Origin: Agromyces mediolanus
Lineage (GTDB): Bacteria > Actinomycetota > Actinomycetes > Actinomycetales > Microbacteriaceae
DNA length: 64,000 bases
Assembly: GCF_014648575.1 (NCBI RefSeq)
Contig: NZ_BMRJ01000002.1
Span: 228,128-292,127 of the forward strand
Reading direction: 5' to 3'
Positions 32,595-41,520 of the stretch are shown here, in pieces. Within the stretch, counting starts at the first letter, position 1. Each line of letters begins with the position of its first letter. Position numbers and translations under genes: made by a program. The notes beneath the pieces are model-generated. The model saw only the letters and a program-made list of their open reading frames with translations. It searched no databases and was not told where the DNA came from.

Positions 32595-33935
32595 GTGACC
32601 CTCTCTCCGGCCCTCCCCGACTCTCGTTCCTCGATCCGCCGGTGGGCCGCGATGGTGCCGATGCTGCTCGGCATCCTCATCGGCTCGCTCGCGATCAGCA
32701 GCGCCGCGACCGCGCTGCCCGCGATCCGCGCGGAGCTCTCGCTCGGCGACACCGAAGCGCTCTGGCTCGTCGACAGCTATTCGCTCGCGATGGCCGCGAC
32801 GCTCATCATCGCGGCGAGGATCGGCGACGCGTTCGGCCGCAAGCGGATCATCCTCATCGGACTCGCCGGCTTCGCCGTCCTGAACCTGGCCGGCGGCCTC
32901 GCCACCGGTGGCGCGATGCTCATCGGGGCGCGGGCGCTGCTCGGCATCGCGGAGGCGTTCGTGATCGCGGGCGTGGTCGCCACGATCGGCGCCCGCTACG
33001 CCGGGCGCGACCGTGTCGTCGCCTACGGCCTCTGGACCGCGACCTTCGGCGTGGGCAACGCGCTCGGGCCGGTGCTCGGCGGCGCGCTCGCCGAGGGCCC
33101 GGGCTGGCGCTGGCTCTTCCTCGGCAGCGTGCCGCTCGCGATCATCGCGATCGTGCTCGCGGCCTGGCTGGTGCCCGACTCGCGCAGCAGCGTCCGCCCG
33201 GGCTGGGACGTGCCGAGCATCCTCGCCTCGATGCTCGCCCTCGGCGGGCTGGTGCTCGCGCTGCACGAGGCGGTCGCCGCCCCGCTCGTGGCGATCATCG
33301 CCGGTGCGGTGGCCGTCGCGAGCCTCGTCTTCTTCATCGTGCGGCAGCGGCGGCTGCGCGAACCGCTCATCGACGTGCGGCTGTTCGGGCTCGCGGGGTT
33401 CTCGCCGGCGATCACCCGGATCCTCGTCAGCGCCGGCGCCTCGGCGGCCTCGGTGCTGCTCGTCAGCCTGCAGCTGCAGGACACCCGTGGCGCGAGCGCG
33501 GCGGAGGCCGGCCTCGCCCTGCTGCCGCAGGCGGCCGCGATCGCGGCGGGCGGCGTCGTCACGCCGCTGCTGCTCCGCTGGCTGTCCGCGAACACGCTGA
33601 CCGTGCTCGCCCTGCTCGCGCAGGCGGCCGGCCTCGGCTGGCTCGCGAGCGATCCGGGGCTCATCGCCGCCCCGCTCGTGCTCGTGGGCCTCGGCTTCGG
33701 CATCGCCGGCACGCTCGCCGCGACGGCGCTGTTCGAGGCGACCACCGAGGACCAGGCCGGGCAGGTCGGCGCGATCCAGGAGATCGGCTTCGCGCTCGGC
33801 TCGGGCCTCGGTATCGCCGTGTTCGGCACGATCGCCGCCGCCCTCGCGACGGGCGGGTTCGCGGTCGCGGTGCTCGTCGCGGCGATCGTGGTGGGCGCCG
33901 TGGCGGTGCTGCCGGAGCTGCGCCGCCGACGCTGA
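32595..33935 (+). CDS. MFS transporter, DHA2-type drug efflux
   Basis: The protein has 446 residues from a GTG at 32595, or 461 from an ATG at 32550; neither start has an ideal ribosome-binding site, and I prefer the GTG because it leaves more room for promoters between the divergent genes. It has about 14 helices. DHA2 features are GSLAISSAATALPAIRAELSLGDTEALWLVDSYSLAMAATLIIAARIGDAFGRKR and FGVGNALGPVLGGALAEGPGWRW. Multidrug export is expected. It is divergent from the HxlR regulator, which likely controls it. A terminator hairpin follows the stop. Confidence 0.9.
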   Translation: MTLSPALPDSRSSIRRWAAMVPMLLGILIGSLAISSAATALPAIRAELSLGDTEALWLVDSYSLAMAATLIIAARIGDAFGRKRIILIGLAGFAVLNLAGGLATGGAMLIGARALLGIAEAFVIAGVVATIGARYAGRDRVVAYGLWTATFGVGNALGPVLGGALAEGPGWRWLFLGSVPLAIIAIVLAAWLVPDSRSSVRPGWDVPSILASMLALGGLVLALHEAVAAPLVAIIAGAVAVASLVFFIVRQRRLREPLIDVRLFGLAGFSPAITRILVSAGASAASVLLVSLQLQDTRGASAAEAGLALLPQAAAIAAGGVVTPLLLRWLSANTLTVLALLAQAAGLGWLASDPGLIAAPLVLVGLGFGIAGTLAATALFEATTEDQAGQVGAIQEIGFALGSGLGIAVFGTIAAALATGGFAVAVLVAAIVVGAVAVLPELRRRR

Positions 33936-33941
33936 TCGCCG

Positions 33942-33968
33942 CCGGACCGTCCATGTCCGGAGGGTTTT
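33942..33968 (+). terminator. rho-independent terminator
   Basis: A 6-bp stem CCGGAC (33942-33947) and GTCCGG (33955-33960) with a 7-nt loop is followed by AGGGTTTT. It begins 6 bp after the MFS stop codon and separates it from the ROK gene. Confidence 0.7.
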
Positions 33969-34011
33969 CACAAAGCGATGGATGTTTTTCCCGGCGAATT
34001 CTGTCGGGTGG

Positions 34012-34047
34012 TTGACGGAAAAAATCGGCCCGCTTAGCGTTCAACGC
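34012..34047 (+). promoter_or_regulatory. promoter of the ROK gene, leaderless
   Basis: A -35 TTGACG (34012-34017), a 17-bp spacer and a -10 TAGCGT (34035-34040) precede the ATG at 34048 by 7 nt. Transcription should begin at or next to the start codon. No ribosome-binding sequence is visible. Confidence 0.65.
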
Positions 34048-35289
34048 ATGCCATTGCCCAGCGGAGTGCACACGCTCGTCAGACGCACGCACGAGGACCG
34101 CGTGCTGCAGCTGCTGCGCCAGCACGGCGGGATGACCCGCGGCGAGCTCGCGAAGCACATCGGGCTGTCGCGCACGACCCTCTCGGAGATCTCCGGCAAC
34201 CTCATCTCGCGCGGCGTCGTGTCGGTCACGATCGACGACTCGCCGCGCGTCGGCCGCGGCCGACCGGCCGAGATCCTGACGCTGGACCCGGCGGCGGGGC
34301 AGTACCTCGGCGTGGACTTCTCGCACCGGCGCGTCCGGGTCGCCGTGATGAACGCCGCGCACGAGCTCATCGCCTCCGACGTGGCGCCGTACGAGGAGCC
34401 GGCCGACTGGGGCACCCGCGTCGAGCTCGCCCTCGGGCTCATCGAGCGGCTCGCGGAGGCGCCCGAACTGCACTACGAGGGCATCCAGGGCGTCGCCATC
34501 GGCTTCCCCGGTCCGTTCTCGCCGCGCCTGCCGCGGCGGCGCGCCGAGCCGGTCGCCGAGGCCCGCCGGGTCGGGGCCGAACTGGTCCGCACGGCCTTCG
34601 AACGTCGCTTCGGCGTCCCCGTGCTCGTCGACAACAACACCCGCCTCGCGGCCCTCGGCGAGGCCGCCTGGGAACCGAGCACCGAGACCGAGCACCTGCT
34701 GTACGTGCGGCTGTCCGCCGGCATCGGCGGCGGGCTCGTCATCGGCGGCCGGCTCGTCACGGGCGCGGCCGGGTTCGCCGGGGAGTTCGGGCACATGAGC
34801 GTCGCCGGCAGCAGCGTCGACTGCCGCTGCGGCAAGCGCGGATGCCTCGAGACCATCGCCTCGATCGACGCGATCCTGCGGCGCTGCACCGAGACGGGCG
34901 CCGCCGTCACCACCCTGGCCGAGCTCGACGCCGCCGCCGCGAAGGGCGACCCGATCGTCATCGCCGCCCTGCGCGAGGCGGGGGAGGCCGTCGGCCAGGT
35001 GCTCGGTTCGCTCGCCGTCGCCACGAACCCCGCCGACATCGTCATCGGCGGCGAGGTGGCGCACGTGTCCGAGGTCGTCGTCGAGCAGATCGCCGCGACC
35101 GTCGCCTACGAGCTCGTCCCCGTGGGCGGCTCGACCCCGCGCATCCGGCGCGCCGTGCTCGGCGACGAGGGCGGCGCCATCGGCGGCATCATCGCGCTGC
35201 TGCGCAGCTCGCCGCTGCTCGCCGGCTACGCCACCCTGACCGCCGACGACGCGTCGGCCGAGACCCGATTGCGAAGGAGCAACGCCTAG
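34048..35289 (+). CDS. ROK family transcriptional regulator
   Basis: The protein has 413 residues from the ATG at 34048; the frame is open further upstream but that start would lie inside the promoter. The N-terminal part is a winged HTH ([32 protein letters not shown]). The rest is a ROK actin-like domain with [27 protein letters not shown] and the zinc motif [10 protein letters not shown]. The ROK kinase Asp in the NDA-type position is replaced here (Asn196/Asn197 in DNN), so it is a regulator, not a kinase. It precedes an ABC importer and two sulfatases, which it likely controls; the effector is probably a sugar or sugar phosphate. Confidence 0.93.
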   Translation: MPLPSGVHTLVRRTHEDRVLQLLRQHGGMTRGELAKHIGLSRTTLSEISGNLISRGVVSVTIDDSPRVGRGRPAEILTLDPAAGQYLGVDFSHRRVRVAVMNAAHELIASDVAPYEEPADWGTRVELALGLIERLAEAPELHYEGIQGVAIGFPGPFSPRLPRRRAEPVAEARRVGAELVRTAFERRFGVPVLVDNNTRLAALGEAAWEPSTETEHLLYVRLSAGIGGGLVIGGRLVTGAAGFAGEFGHMSVAGSSVDCRCGKRGCLETIASIDAILRRCTETGAAVTTLAELDAAAAKGDPIVIAALREAGEAVGQVLGSLAVATNPADIVIGGEVAHVSEVVVEQIAATVAYELVPVGGSTPRIRRAVLGDEGGAIGGIIALLRSSPLLAGYATLTADDASAETRLRRSNA

Positions 35290-35317
35290 TGTCCGCTTTC
35301 CCCCGAGGAGGACTCCG

Positions 35318-36187
35318 ATGGCCTCGATGACCGAGACCGTGACCGCCCGCGACGAGCCCGGCACCGCCACCTCGGCGAGCGCGCTCGCCGAGCCGAACGC
35401 CGAGCCGTCCCGCCGCACGCGCCGCGCGCGGCAGGACTCCGCGAAGCGCGCCCGCACCCTGCTGCTGAGCGCGATCAGCATCGCCGCCGGCATCGGCGTG
35501 TGGTGGTTGCTGTCGTCGATCGGCTTCAAGCTGCCCTCGCCCGCCGACGTCGTCGTGCGCGGCTGGGAGCTCACCGTCGACGGCACCCTCGGCGCCGATC
35601 TCGTCGCGAGCCTCACCCGCGTGCTCGTCGGCTTCGCGCTCGGCACGATCGTCGCCATCCCCGTCGGCTTCCTGATGGGCTGGTACGCCTGGGCGCGCGG
35701 GCTCATCGAGCCGTGGATCCAGTTCTTCCGGACCATCCCGCCGCTCGCGATCATCCCGCTCGCGATCGTGCTGCTCGGGATCGGCGAGGAGCCGAAGATC
35801 CTCGTGATCTTCCTGGCGGCGTTCTTCGCCTGCGTCATCTCGACGTTCCAGGGCGTCGTGAACGTCGACCGGACGCTCATCAACGCCGCCCGGGTGCTGG
35901 GCACCAAGGACGCCGGCATCTTCGTGCGGGTCGTCGTGCCGGCATCCGTGCCGTTCATCCTCGTCGGCATGCGCGTCGGCCTCGGCGCCGCCTGGGCGAC
36001 GCTCGTCGCGGCGGAGCTCATCGCCGCCCAGCAGGGCCTCGGCTACCGGATGCAGCAGGCCCAGCTCTACTACGACCTCCCGACGATCTTCGTCGGCCTC
36101 ATCGTCATCGGCGTGCTCGGCCTGGTCATGGACCGGCTCCTGCTGCTCGCCGAGAAGAAGCTCACCGGATGGCAGGAACGCCGATGA
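35318..36187 (+). CDS. ABC transporter permease, SsuC/TauC/NMT1-type
   Basis: The protein has 289 residues and about six membrane helices after a charged N-terminal extension (residues 1-45). GAGGAGGACTCC precedes the ATG. The BPD_transp motif is visible: [48 protein letters not shown]. It groups with nitrate/sulfonate/taurine/thiamine-precursor importers. The ATPase gene overlaps it by ATGA, and the lipoprotein follows, giving a complete importer. Confidence 0.93.
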   Translation: MASMTETVTARDEPGTATSASALAEPNAEPSRRTRRARQDSAKRARTLLLSAISIAAGIGVWWLLSSIGFKLPSPADVVVRGWELTVDGTLGADLVASLTRVLVGFALGTIVAIPVGFLMGWYAWARGLIEPWIQFFRTIPPLAIIPLAIVLLGIGEEPKILVIFLAAFFACVISTFQGVVNVDRTLINAARVLGTKDAGIFVRVVVPASVPFILVGMRVGLGAAWATLVAAELIAAQQGLGYRMQQAQLYYDLPTIFVGLIVIGVLGLVMDRLLLLAEKKLTGWQERR

Positions 36188-37029
36188 CCACGACCACGCC
36201 CACCGCCGGCGGCCCCCGCATCTCGGTGCGGAACGTCACCCGTACCTTCGACCTCAAGGGCGAGGAGTTCGTCGCCCTCGACGACGTCTCGCTCGACGTC
36301 GCCGACAACGAGTTCATCACCGTCGTCGGGCCCTCCGGGTGCGGCAAGTCCACCCTCATGAACATCCTCGCCGGGCTTGACACCCCGACGAGCGGCGAGG
36401 CCCTCGTCGACGGCCGACCCGTCACCGGGCCGGGGCCCGACCGCGGCGTCATCTTCCAGCAGTACGCGCTCTTCCCCTGGCTCACGGTGCGCAAGAACGT
36501 CGAGTTCGGGCTGAAGACCGCCGGGCTGAGCGCGAAGGACCGGCGTGAGAAGGCCGAGCACTTCATCGAGATGGTCGGCCTCGGCGAGTTCGCCGACGCG
36601 CTGCCGAAGATGCTCTCCGGCGGCATGAAGCAGCGCTGCGCGATCGCGAGGGCGTACGCCGTCGATCCCAGCATCCTGCTCATGGACGAACCGTTCGGCG
36701 CCCTCGACGCCCTCACCCGCGTGAAGCTCCAGGAGCAGCTGCTCGACACGTGGAGCCGCGAGAAGCGCACCGTCATGTTCATCACGCACGACGTCGACGA
36801 GGCCGTCTTCCTCGCCAACCGCGTCGTCGTGATGGCGGCGCGGCCCGGTCGGATCTACGACGTCATCGACGTGGAGCTGCCGGGCCCGCGCACCGAGGAC
36901 CTGCGCCTCAGCCCCGAGTTCACCGAGCTCCGCAACCGGGTGTGGAGCGCCGTGTACCACCAGACCCCCGGCCGGCGCGTCGACGCCACCCACCGAGCCA
37001 TCGCACCATCCCCCACCGCCGTCGCCTGA
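36184..37029 (+). CDS. ABC transporter ATP-binding protein, SsuB/TauB-type
   Basis: The protein has 281 residues. All NBD motifs are present: Walker [11 protein letters not shown]-loop [13 protein letters not shown], signature LSGGMKQR, Walker [14 protein letters not shown] and the switch His in [10 protein letters not shown]. The sequence around [16 protein letters not shown] is typical of the sulfonate/nitrate/taurine branch. It overlaps the permease gene and is followed 22 bp later by the substrate-binding lipoprotein. Confidence 0.95.
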   Translation: MTTTTPTAGGPRISVRNVTRTFDLKGEEFVALDDVSLDVADNEFITVVGPSGCGKSTLMNILAGLDTPTSGEALVDGRPVTGPGPDRGVIFQQYALFPWLTVRKNVEFGLKTAGLSAKDRREKAEHFIEMVGLGEFADALPKMLSGGMKQRCAIARAYAVDPSILLMDEPFGALDALTRVKLQEQLLDTWSREKRTVMFITHDVDEAVFLANRVVVMAARPGRIYDVIDVELPGPRTEDLRLSPEFTELRNRVWSAVYHQTPGRRVDATHRAIAPSPTAVA

Positions 37030-37050
37030 CGGCCAGAGCAGAGGACCCCC

Positions 37051-38076
37051 ATGCAGATCAGGACCACGCGCGGCATCGTCGCCGCCATCGCCACGGCGGC
37101 CGCCGCCGCCCTCGCCCTCGCCGGCTGCTCGAGCGCCGGCTCCGAGGCGCCCGCCGCGAGCGGCGACGCCGCGGCCGACTTCCCGAAGATCCGCTTCGGC
37201 TACATCGCCGACTTCAACGGCGGCAGCCTCCTCGCGATCGCCGAGGAGCAGGGCCTCTGGGAGAAGCAGGGGCTCGAGGTCGAGACCCCCGTCTTCACCA
37301 ACGGCCCGCTGCAGATCCAGGCGCTCGGCACGAACGACCTGGACTTCGGCTACATCGGGCCGGGCGCCATGTGGCTGCCCGCCTCGGGGCAGGCGGAGAT
37401 CGCCGCGATCAACGGCCTCGGCAACGCCGACCGTGTGATCGCGCAGCCCGGCATCGACTCGATCGAGGACCTCAAGGGCAAGAAGGTCGCCGTGCCCGAG
37501 GGCACCTCGGGCGACATGATCCTGACGATGGCGCTGAAGTCGGCCGGGCTCACCATCGACGACGTCGAGAAGGTCGCCATGGACCCGGCGACCGTGGTCT
37601 CGGCGTTCTCGTCGAAGCAGGTCGACGCGGCGGGCATCTGGTACCCGCTCATCGGCACGATCGAGCAGCAGGTGCCCGACCTCGAGATCCTCGCCGAGAA
37701 CGAGGACTTCGCCGAGGAGATCGCCTTCCCGAGCGCCTTCGTGGTCAGCCCCGCCTTCGCGGAGGAGCACCCGGAGGCCACGGAGGCCGTGCTCGCGGTG
37801 CTCCGCGAGGCGATGGACTACCGCGTCGAGCACCTCGACGAGACCGTCGAGCTCACGGCCGCGAAGCTCAAGGCCGACCCGAAGGGCTTCGCCGCGGATG
37901 CCGCGAACGCGAAGTACCTCTCGGCGAGCGAGCTCGACGAGCTCACCGAGGACGGCACGGTCGCCTCCTGGCTCACCGGCCTGAACGAGTACTTCGTCAC
38001 GGCGGGCAAGCTCGACGAGCCGACGGACGCCTCCACCTACTACCTCGGCGAGCAGTTCGTCGCTGCGGGGAAGTGA
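37051..38076 (+). CDS. ABC substrate-binding lipoprotein (NMT1/SsuA-type)
   Basis: The protein has 341 residues. It has a lipoprotein signal peptide with lipobox ALAGC (Cys26) followed by a Ser/Ala-rich linker. The mature part has the SBP fold of NMT1/SsuA/TauA proteins: IRFGYIADFNGGSLLAIAEEQGLWEKQGLEVE, IGPGAMWL, VAVPEGTSGDMILTMAL. Such proteins bind sulfonates, sulfate esters, nitrate, taurine or pyrimidine precursors. It is the third gene of the importer, immediately upstream of two sulfatases, which supports a sulfate-ester ligand. Confidence 0.93.
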   Translation: MQIRTTRGIVAAIATAAAAALALAGCSSAGSEAPAASGDAAADFPKIRFGYIADFNGGSLLAIAEEQGLWEKQGLEVETPVFTNGPLQIQALGTNDLDFGYIGPGAMWLPASGQAEIAAINGLGNADRVIAQPGIDSIEDLKGKKVAVPEGTSGDMILTMALKSAGLTIDDVEKVAMDPATVVSAFSSKQVDAAGIWYPLIGTIEQQVPDLEILAENEDFAEEIAFPSAFVVSPAFAEEHPEATEAVLAVLREAMDYRVEHLDETVELTAAKLKADPKGFAADAANAKYLSASELDELTEDGTVASWLTGLNEYFVTAGKLDEPTDASTYYLGEQFVAAGK

Positions 38077-38077
38077 C

Positions 38078-39592
38078 GTGACCGGGCGCAACATCCTCTT
38101 CCTGATGACCGACCAGCACCGGGTCGACAGCCTCGGTGCCTACGGGAACACCGCGGCGGAGACGCCCGCGCTCGACGCCCTCGCGGCGAGCGGCACCCGG
38201 TTCGACCGCTGGTTCACGCCCACCGCGATCTGCACGCCGGCGCGGGCGAGCCTGCTCACCGGGCAGGCGCCGTTCCGGCACAAGCTGCTCGCGAATCACG
38301 AGCGCAACGTCGGCTACATCGAGGATCTCCCGGACGGGCAGTTCGCGTTCTCCTCGGCACTGCGCGAGGCGGGCTACAACTGCGGCCTGCTCGGCAAGTG
38401 GCATGCCGGCACGAAGCGCACCGCGGCCGACTTCGGCTTCGACGGGCCGCACTTCGACGGCTGGCACAACGCGATCGACCACGAGGACTACCTCGCGTAC
38501 CTCGAGGAGCACGGGCTGCCGCCGTACGAGATCAGCGACCGCATCCGCGGCGTGCTGCCGAACGGCGGGCCGGGCAACCTGCTCGCCGCCCGCCTGCACC
38601 AGCCCGTCGAGGCGACCTTCGAGTACTACCTCGCGACGCGCACGATCGAGATGCTCGAACGCTACGCGGACGACTACCGCTCGGGACGGCGGCCGTTCTT
38701 CCTCGCGCTGCACTTCTTCGGCCCCCACCTGCCGTACATCGTGCCGAGCGAGTACTTCGACCGCTTCGATCCCGAGCAGATCGAGTTGCCCGTCTCGATG
38801 CTCGAGACGTTCGCGGGCAAGCCGCCGGTGCAGCGCAACTACAGCGCGCACTGGGCGTTCGACTCGCTGACGGTCGAGCAGAGCCGCAAGCTCATCGCCG
38901 TGTCCTGGGGGTACATCACCCTCATCGACGAGCAGATCGCCCGGGTCATGGCGGCGCTCGAGCGGCTCGGCCTCGTCGACGACACGGCGGTGTTCTTCAC
39001 GTGCGATCACGGCGAGTTCACCGGCTCGCACCGGCTCCACGACAAGGGGCCGGCGATGTACGAGGACATCTACCGCACCCCGGGCATCGTCCGGATCCCC
39101 GGGGCGCCCGCTGGGCAGGTGCGCGACGAGTTCGTCAGCCTGCTCGACTGCACCGCGACGATCCTCGAGCTCGCCGGGGTGGACCCGACGCCGGCGACGG
39201 ACTCCCGCAGCCTCGTGCCGCTCGTCGCGGGCGACTCGCCCGAGTGGCCCGACGACATCGTCTGCGAGTTCCACGGCCACCAGTTCCCGTATCCGCAGCG
39301 CATGCTGCGGAACGAGCGCTACAAGCTGGTCGTCAACCCGGAGTCGGTGAACGAGCTCTACGACCTCGGACTCGACCCCGACGAGCTGCAGAACGTCTAC
39401 GAACTGCCGGAGTACGGCGCGATCCGCCAGCGGATGCTGGAGCGGCTCTACCGACTGCTGCAGGAGCGGGGCGACAACTTCTCGCACTGGATGACCGCGA
39501 TGTACCCCGTCGGCGGGGTCGACTACGACCCCTCCTTCGGCGGCTTCGACGACGCGGCCTACACCCCCGAGCGCACGCTCGTGCACGAATGA
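38078..39592 (+). CDS. type I sulfatase (cytoplasmic), copy 1
   Basis: The protein has 504 residues with a GTG start 1 bp after the lipoprotein stop. It has no signal peptide, so it acts in the cytoplasm. The formylglycine site is CTPAR (Cys52), within ICTPARASLLTGQAPFR. Metal-binding residues are in LFLMTDQHRVDSLGAYG and FTCDHGEFTGSHRLHDKGP. FGly formation would require a formylglycine-generating enzyme elsewhere in the genome. It resembles choline-sulfatase/arylsulfatase-like S1 enzymes. Its location after an importer supports hydrolysis of an imported sulfate ester. Confidence 0.93.
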   Translation: MTGRNILFLMTDQHRVDSLGAYGNTAAETPALDALAASGTRFDRWFTPTAICTPARASLLTGQAPFRHKLLANHERNVGYIEDLPDGQFAFSSALREAGYNCGLLGKWHAGTKRTAADFGFDGPHFDGWHNAIDHEDYLAYLEEHGLPPYEISDRIRGVLPNGGPGNLLAARLHQPVEATFEYYLATRTIEMLERYADDYRSGRRPFFLALHFFGPHLPYIVPSEYFDRFDPEQIELPVSMLETFAGKPPVQRNYSAHWAFDSLTVEQSRKLIAVSWGYITLIDEQIARVMAALERLGLVDDTAVFFTCDHGEFTGSHRLHDKGPAMYEDIYRTPGIVRIPGAPAGQVRDEFVSLLDCTATILELAGVDPTPATDSRSLVPLVAGDSPEWPDDIVCEFHGHQFPYPQRMLRNERYKLVVNPESVNELYDLGLDPDELQNVYELPEYGAIRQRMLERLYRLLQERGDNFSHWMTAMYPVGGVDYDPSFGGFDDAAYTPERTLVHE

Positions 39593-39597
39593 GGACG

Positions 39598-41046
39598 ATG
39601 AGCACCGAGCATCCCCGACGGCCCAACGTCGTCATCATCCTGACCGACGACCACGCCGCGCACGCGATCGGCGCCTACGGCTCGGTCGTGAACCGCACCC
39701 CGCGGATCGACGAGATCGCCGAGGCCGGCGTCCGGCTCGACAACTGCTTCTGCACGAACGCGCTGTGCACGCCGAGCCGGGCCACGATCCTCACCGGGAC
39801 CTACAGCCACGTCAACGGCGTCACCACGCTCGAGACCCCGATCGACGCCTCGCAGCCGACCTTCGTCTCGCAGCTCAAGGAGGCCGGCTACCGCACGGCG
39901 ATCGTCGGCAAGTGGCACATGGGGGAGGGGCCCGGGCACGACCCGGAGGGCTTCGACTACTGGGCGGTGCTGCGCGATCAGGGCGAGTACTTCGATCCGC
40001 AGATCCGCACGGCGCAGGGCGTCGAGATCGTCGAGGGGTATGCGACCGACGTCATCACCGATCTCTCGCTCGACTGGCTGGACTCGCTCGAGGGGGAGGA
40101 GCCGTGGTGCCTGCTCGTGCACCACAAGGCGCCGCACCGCCCGTGGGAGCCGGACGAGCGGCACCGCGGCATGTACCGCGAGCCGATCCCGGTGCCGGCG
40201 ACCTTCGGCGACGACTACGCCACCCGGGGCTCGGCGGCGCACCGTGCGGCGATGCGGATCGCCGACCATCTGACGCTCGCGGACCTCAAGGAGCTGCCGC
40301 CCGAGGGGCTCGACTACGAGCAGGCCGCGCTGTGGAAGTACCAGCGCTACATGGAGGACTACCTCGCGTGCGTGGCGTCCGTCGACGACAACGTCGGCCG
40401 GGTGATCGACTGGCTGCGCGCGCACGACTCGTTCGACGACACGCTCCTGATGTACACCTCGGACCAGGGCTTCTTCCTCGGCGACCACGGCTGGTTCGAC
40501 AAGCGCTTCATGTACGACGAGTCGCTGCGGATGCCGCTGCTCGTGAGCTGCCCGTCGCGCATTCCGGCCCGCTCCGAACCGCTCGGGCAGATCGTCACGA
40601 ACGTCGACTTCGCGCAGACCGTGCTCGAGGCCGCCGGGGTCGCCCCGCATCCGCGGATGCAGGGACTCAGCATCTGGCCGCAGCTCACGAGCGAGCCGGA
40701 TGCCCCGACGCGCCCCGCGATGTACTACCGCTACTTCGAGAACGACGATGTGAACCATCACGCGCTCGCGCACTACGGCATCCGCACGGAGCGGTACAAG
40801 CTCATCTACTTCTACAACGACGGGATGGGGCTGCCGGGCAGCTCGCCGCACGTCTACCCGCCGGAGTGGGAGCTGTACGACCTCGAGCTCGACCCCGAGG
40901 AGCTGCGGAACGTCGTGCGCGATCCGGCGTACCGCGGCATCCGCGAGGAACTCGAGGTGCAGCTGTGGGAGCTCCAGGCGGAGCTGCTCGATGCGCCGCA
41001 CCCCTCGCAGCCCGTCCCGGAACGCGTGCGGGTCGCCGCTGGCTGA
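39598..41046 (+). CDS. type I sulfatase (cytoplasmic), copy 2
   Basis: The protein has 482 residues from the ATG at 39598 (GAGG 3 nt upstream); an ATG at 39589 overlapping the previous stop is also possible. The formylglycine motif is CTPSR (Cys57) in ALCTPSRATILTG, with VVIILTDDHAAHAIGAYG at the start and YTSDQGFFLGDHGWFDKRFMYDE for metal and substrate binding. It has no signal peptide. It resembles S1 sulfatases such as those acting on sulfated sugars. Copies 1 and 2 are clearly different in sequence, so they may act on different sulfate positions. Confidence 0.92.
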   Translation: MSTEHPRRPNVVIILTDDHAAHAIGAYGSVVNRTPRIDEIAEAGVRLDNCFCTNALCTPSRATILTGTYSHVNGVTTLETPIDASQPTFVSQLKEAGYRTAIVGKWHMGEGPGHDPEGFDYWAVLRDQGEYFDPQIRTAQGVEIVEGYATDVITDLSLDWLDSLEGEEPWCLLVHHKAPHRPWEPDERHRGMYREPIPVPATFGDDYATRGSAAHRAAMRIADHLTLADLKELPPEGLDYEQAALWKYQRYMEDYLACVASVDDNVGRVIDWLRAHDSFDDTLLMYTSDQGFFLGDHGWFDKRFMYDESLRMPLLVSCPSRIPARSEPLGQIVTNVDFAQTVLEAAGVAPHPRMQGLSIWPQLTSEPDAPTRPAMYYRYFENDDVNHHALAHYGIRTERYKLIYFYNDGMGLPGSSPHVYPPEWELYDLELDPEELRNVVRDPAYRGIREELEVQLWELQAELLDAPHPSQPVPERVRVAAG

Positions 41047-41089
41047 GAGCGCTTCCAAGCTGCCGCGGCGCGTCGCCCGTTCGGGGGTG

Positions 41090-41117
41090 TTGGCCGGGTG
41101 CCGCCTGGGAGTATGCT
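41090..41117 (+). promoter_or_regulatory. promoter of a candidate non-coding RNA
   Basis: TTGGCC (41090-41095) and TATGCT (41112-41117) with a 16-bp spacer form a plausible promoter inside a gene-free region. The predicted start, about 41124, is exactly where a 10-bp stem begins. Confidence 0.55.
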
Positions 41118-41123
41118 GACGCG

Positions 41124-41328
41124 CACTGCGGTGGTTGCGGCACGTCAACCGTTCGAGCGGCGTGCCGGCGCACCGCAGTGGGGGTCGACCCGGGCGAGAT
41201 CGGGGGGATGCTTGCCCGGGCCGGCCGTGCCATCGGAGCGGCAGGGAAAACGCCGGCCTCCGATGTCCTTCCGGGTGGGAACCACCCCGAAGGTAGGGGG
41301 ATCCTGCCAGAGTGCGGCCCCGGCCGCA
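41124..41328 (+). ncRNA. candidate structured non-coding RNA of unknown class
   Basis: A chain of strong complementary segments is visible: CACTGCGGTG (41124-41133) with CACCGCAGTG (41171-41180), enclosing GGCACG/CGTGCC (41139-41144, 41161-41166); CCCGGGC/GCCCGGG (41189-41195, 41214-41220); ATCGGAG/CTCCGAT (41232-41238, 41258-41264) enclosing CGGC/GCCG; CCTTC-C-GGGTGG/CCACCC-C-GAAGG (41267-41293) with a GAA loop; and TGCGGCC/GGCCGCA (41313-41328). A promoter-like sequence ends 7 nt before the first stem. It lies between convergent genes, so it is not a 5' leader of a coding gene. I do not recognise a known class (not SRP RNA, tmRNA, RNase P or c-di-AMP riboswitch by memory). Confidence 0.55.
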
Positions 41329-41361
41329 AATCGACGAACGCGGTCCGCTTCGGTGGTGGTG

Positions 41362-41520
41362 CGCTGAGCTTGTCGAAGCGGCGTTGGTGCGCTGAGCTTG
41401 TCGAAGCGGCTGTGGTCCGCTGAGCTCGTCGAAGCGGCGTTCCCTTCGACGGGCTCAGGGAACCAGGTGTTCCCTTCGACGGGCTCAGGGAACCAGCTGT
41501 TCCCTTCGACGGGCTCAGGG
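41362..41520. repeat. array of dispersed CTGAGC..GTCGAAG repeats, both orientations
   Basis: Three 19-bp copies of CGCTGAGCTYGTCGAAGCG (41362-41380, 41390-41408, 41418-41436) are followed by three copies of the opposite-orientation element CCCTTCGACGGGCTCAGGG (41442-41460, 41472-41490, 41502-41520), the last three as a 30-bp tandem with GAACCAG spacers. Opposite orientations can pair into hairpins. The last copy contains the stop codon of the minus-strand gene that ends at 41515. No mobile-element gene is present. Confidence 0.9.

Noticed and set aside
38398-41046. Sulfatase 2 starting far upstream, inside sulfatase 1
   Set aside because: The extra residues are out-of-frame shadow of sulfatase 1 and lack family features; conserved sulfatase sequence begins just after 39598.
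41098-41367. 89-residue frame inside the gene-free stretch
   Set aside because: It contains the inverted stems of the candidate RNA, has no ribosome-binding site and no protein-like pattern.
41441-41520. CRISPR-like array of 30-bp units
   Set aside because: Units are directly adjacent with near-identical spacers of 7-11 bp, the element occurs elsewhere as dispersed copies, and no cas genes exist in the window.
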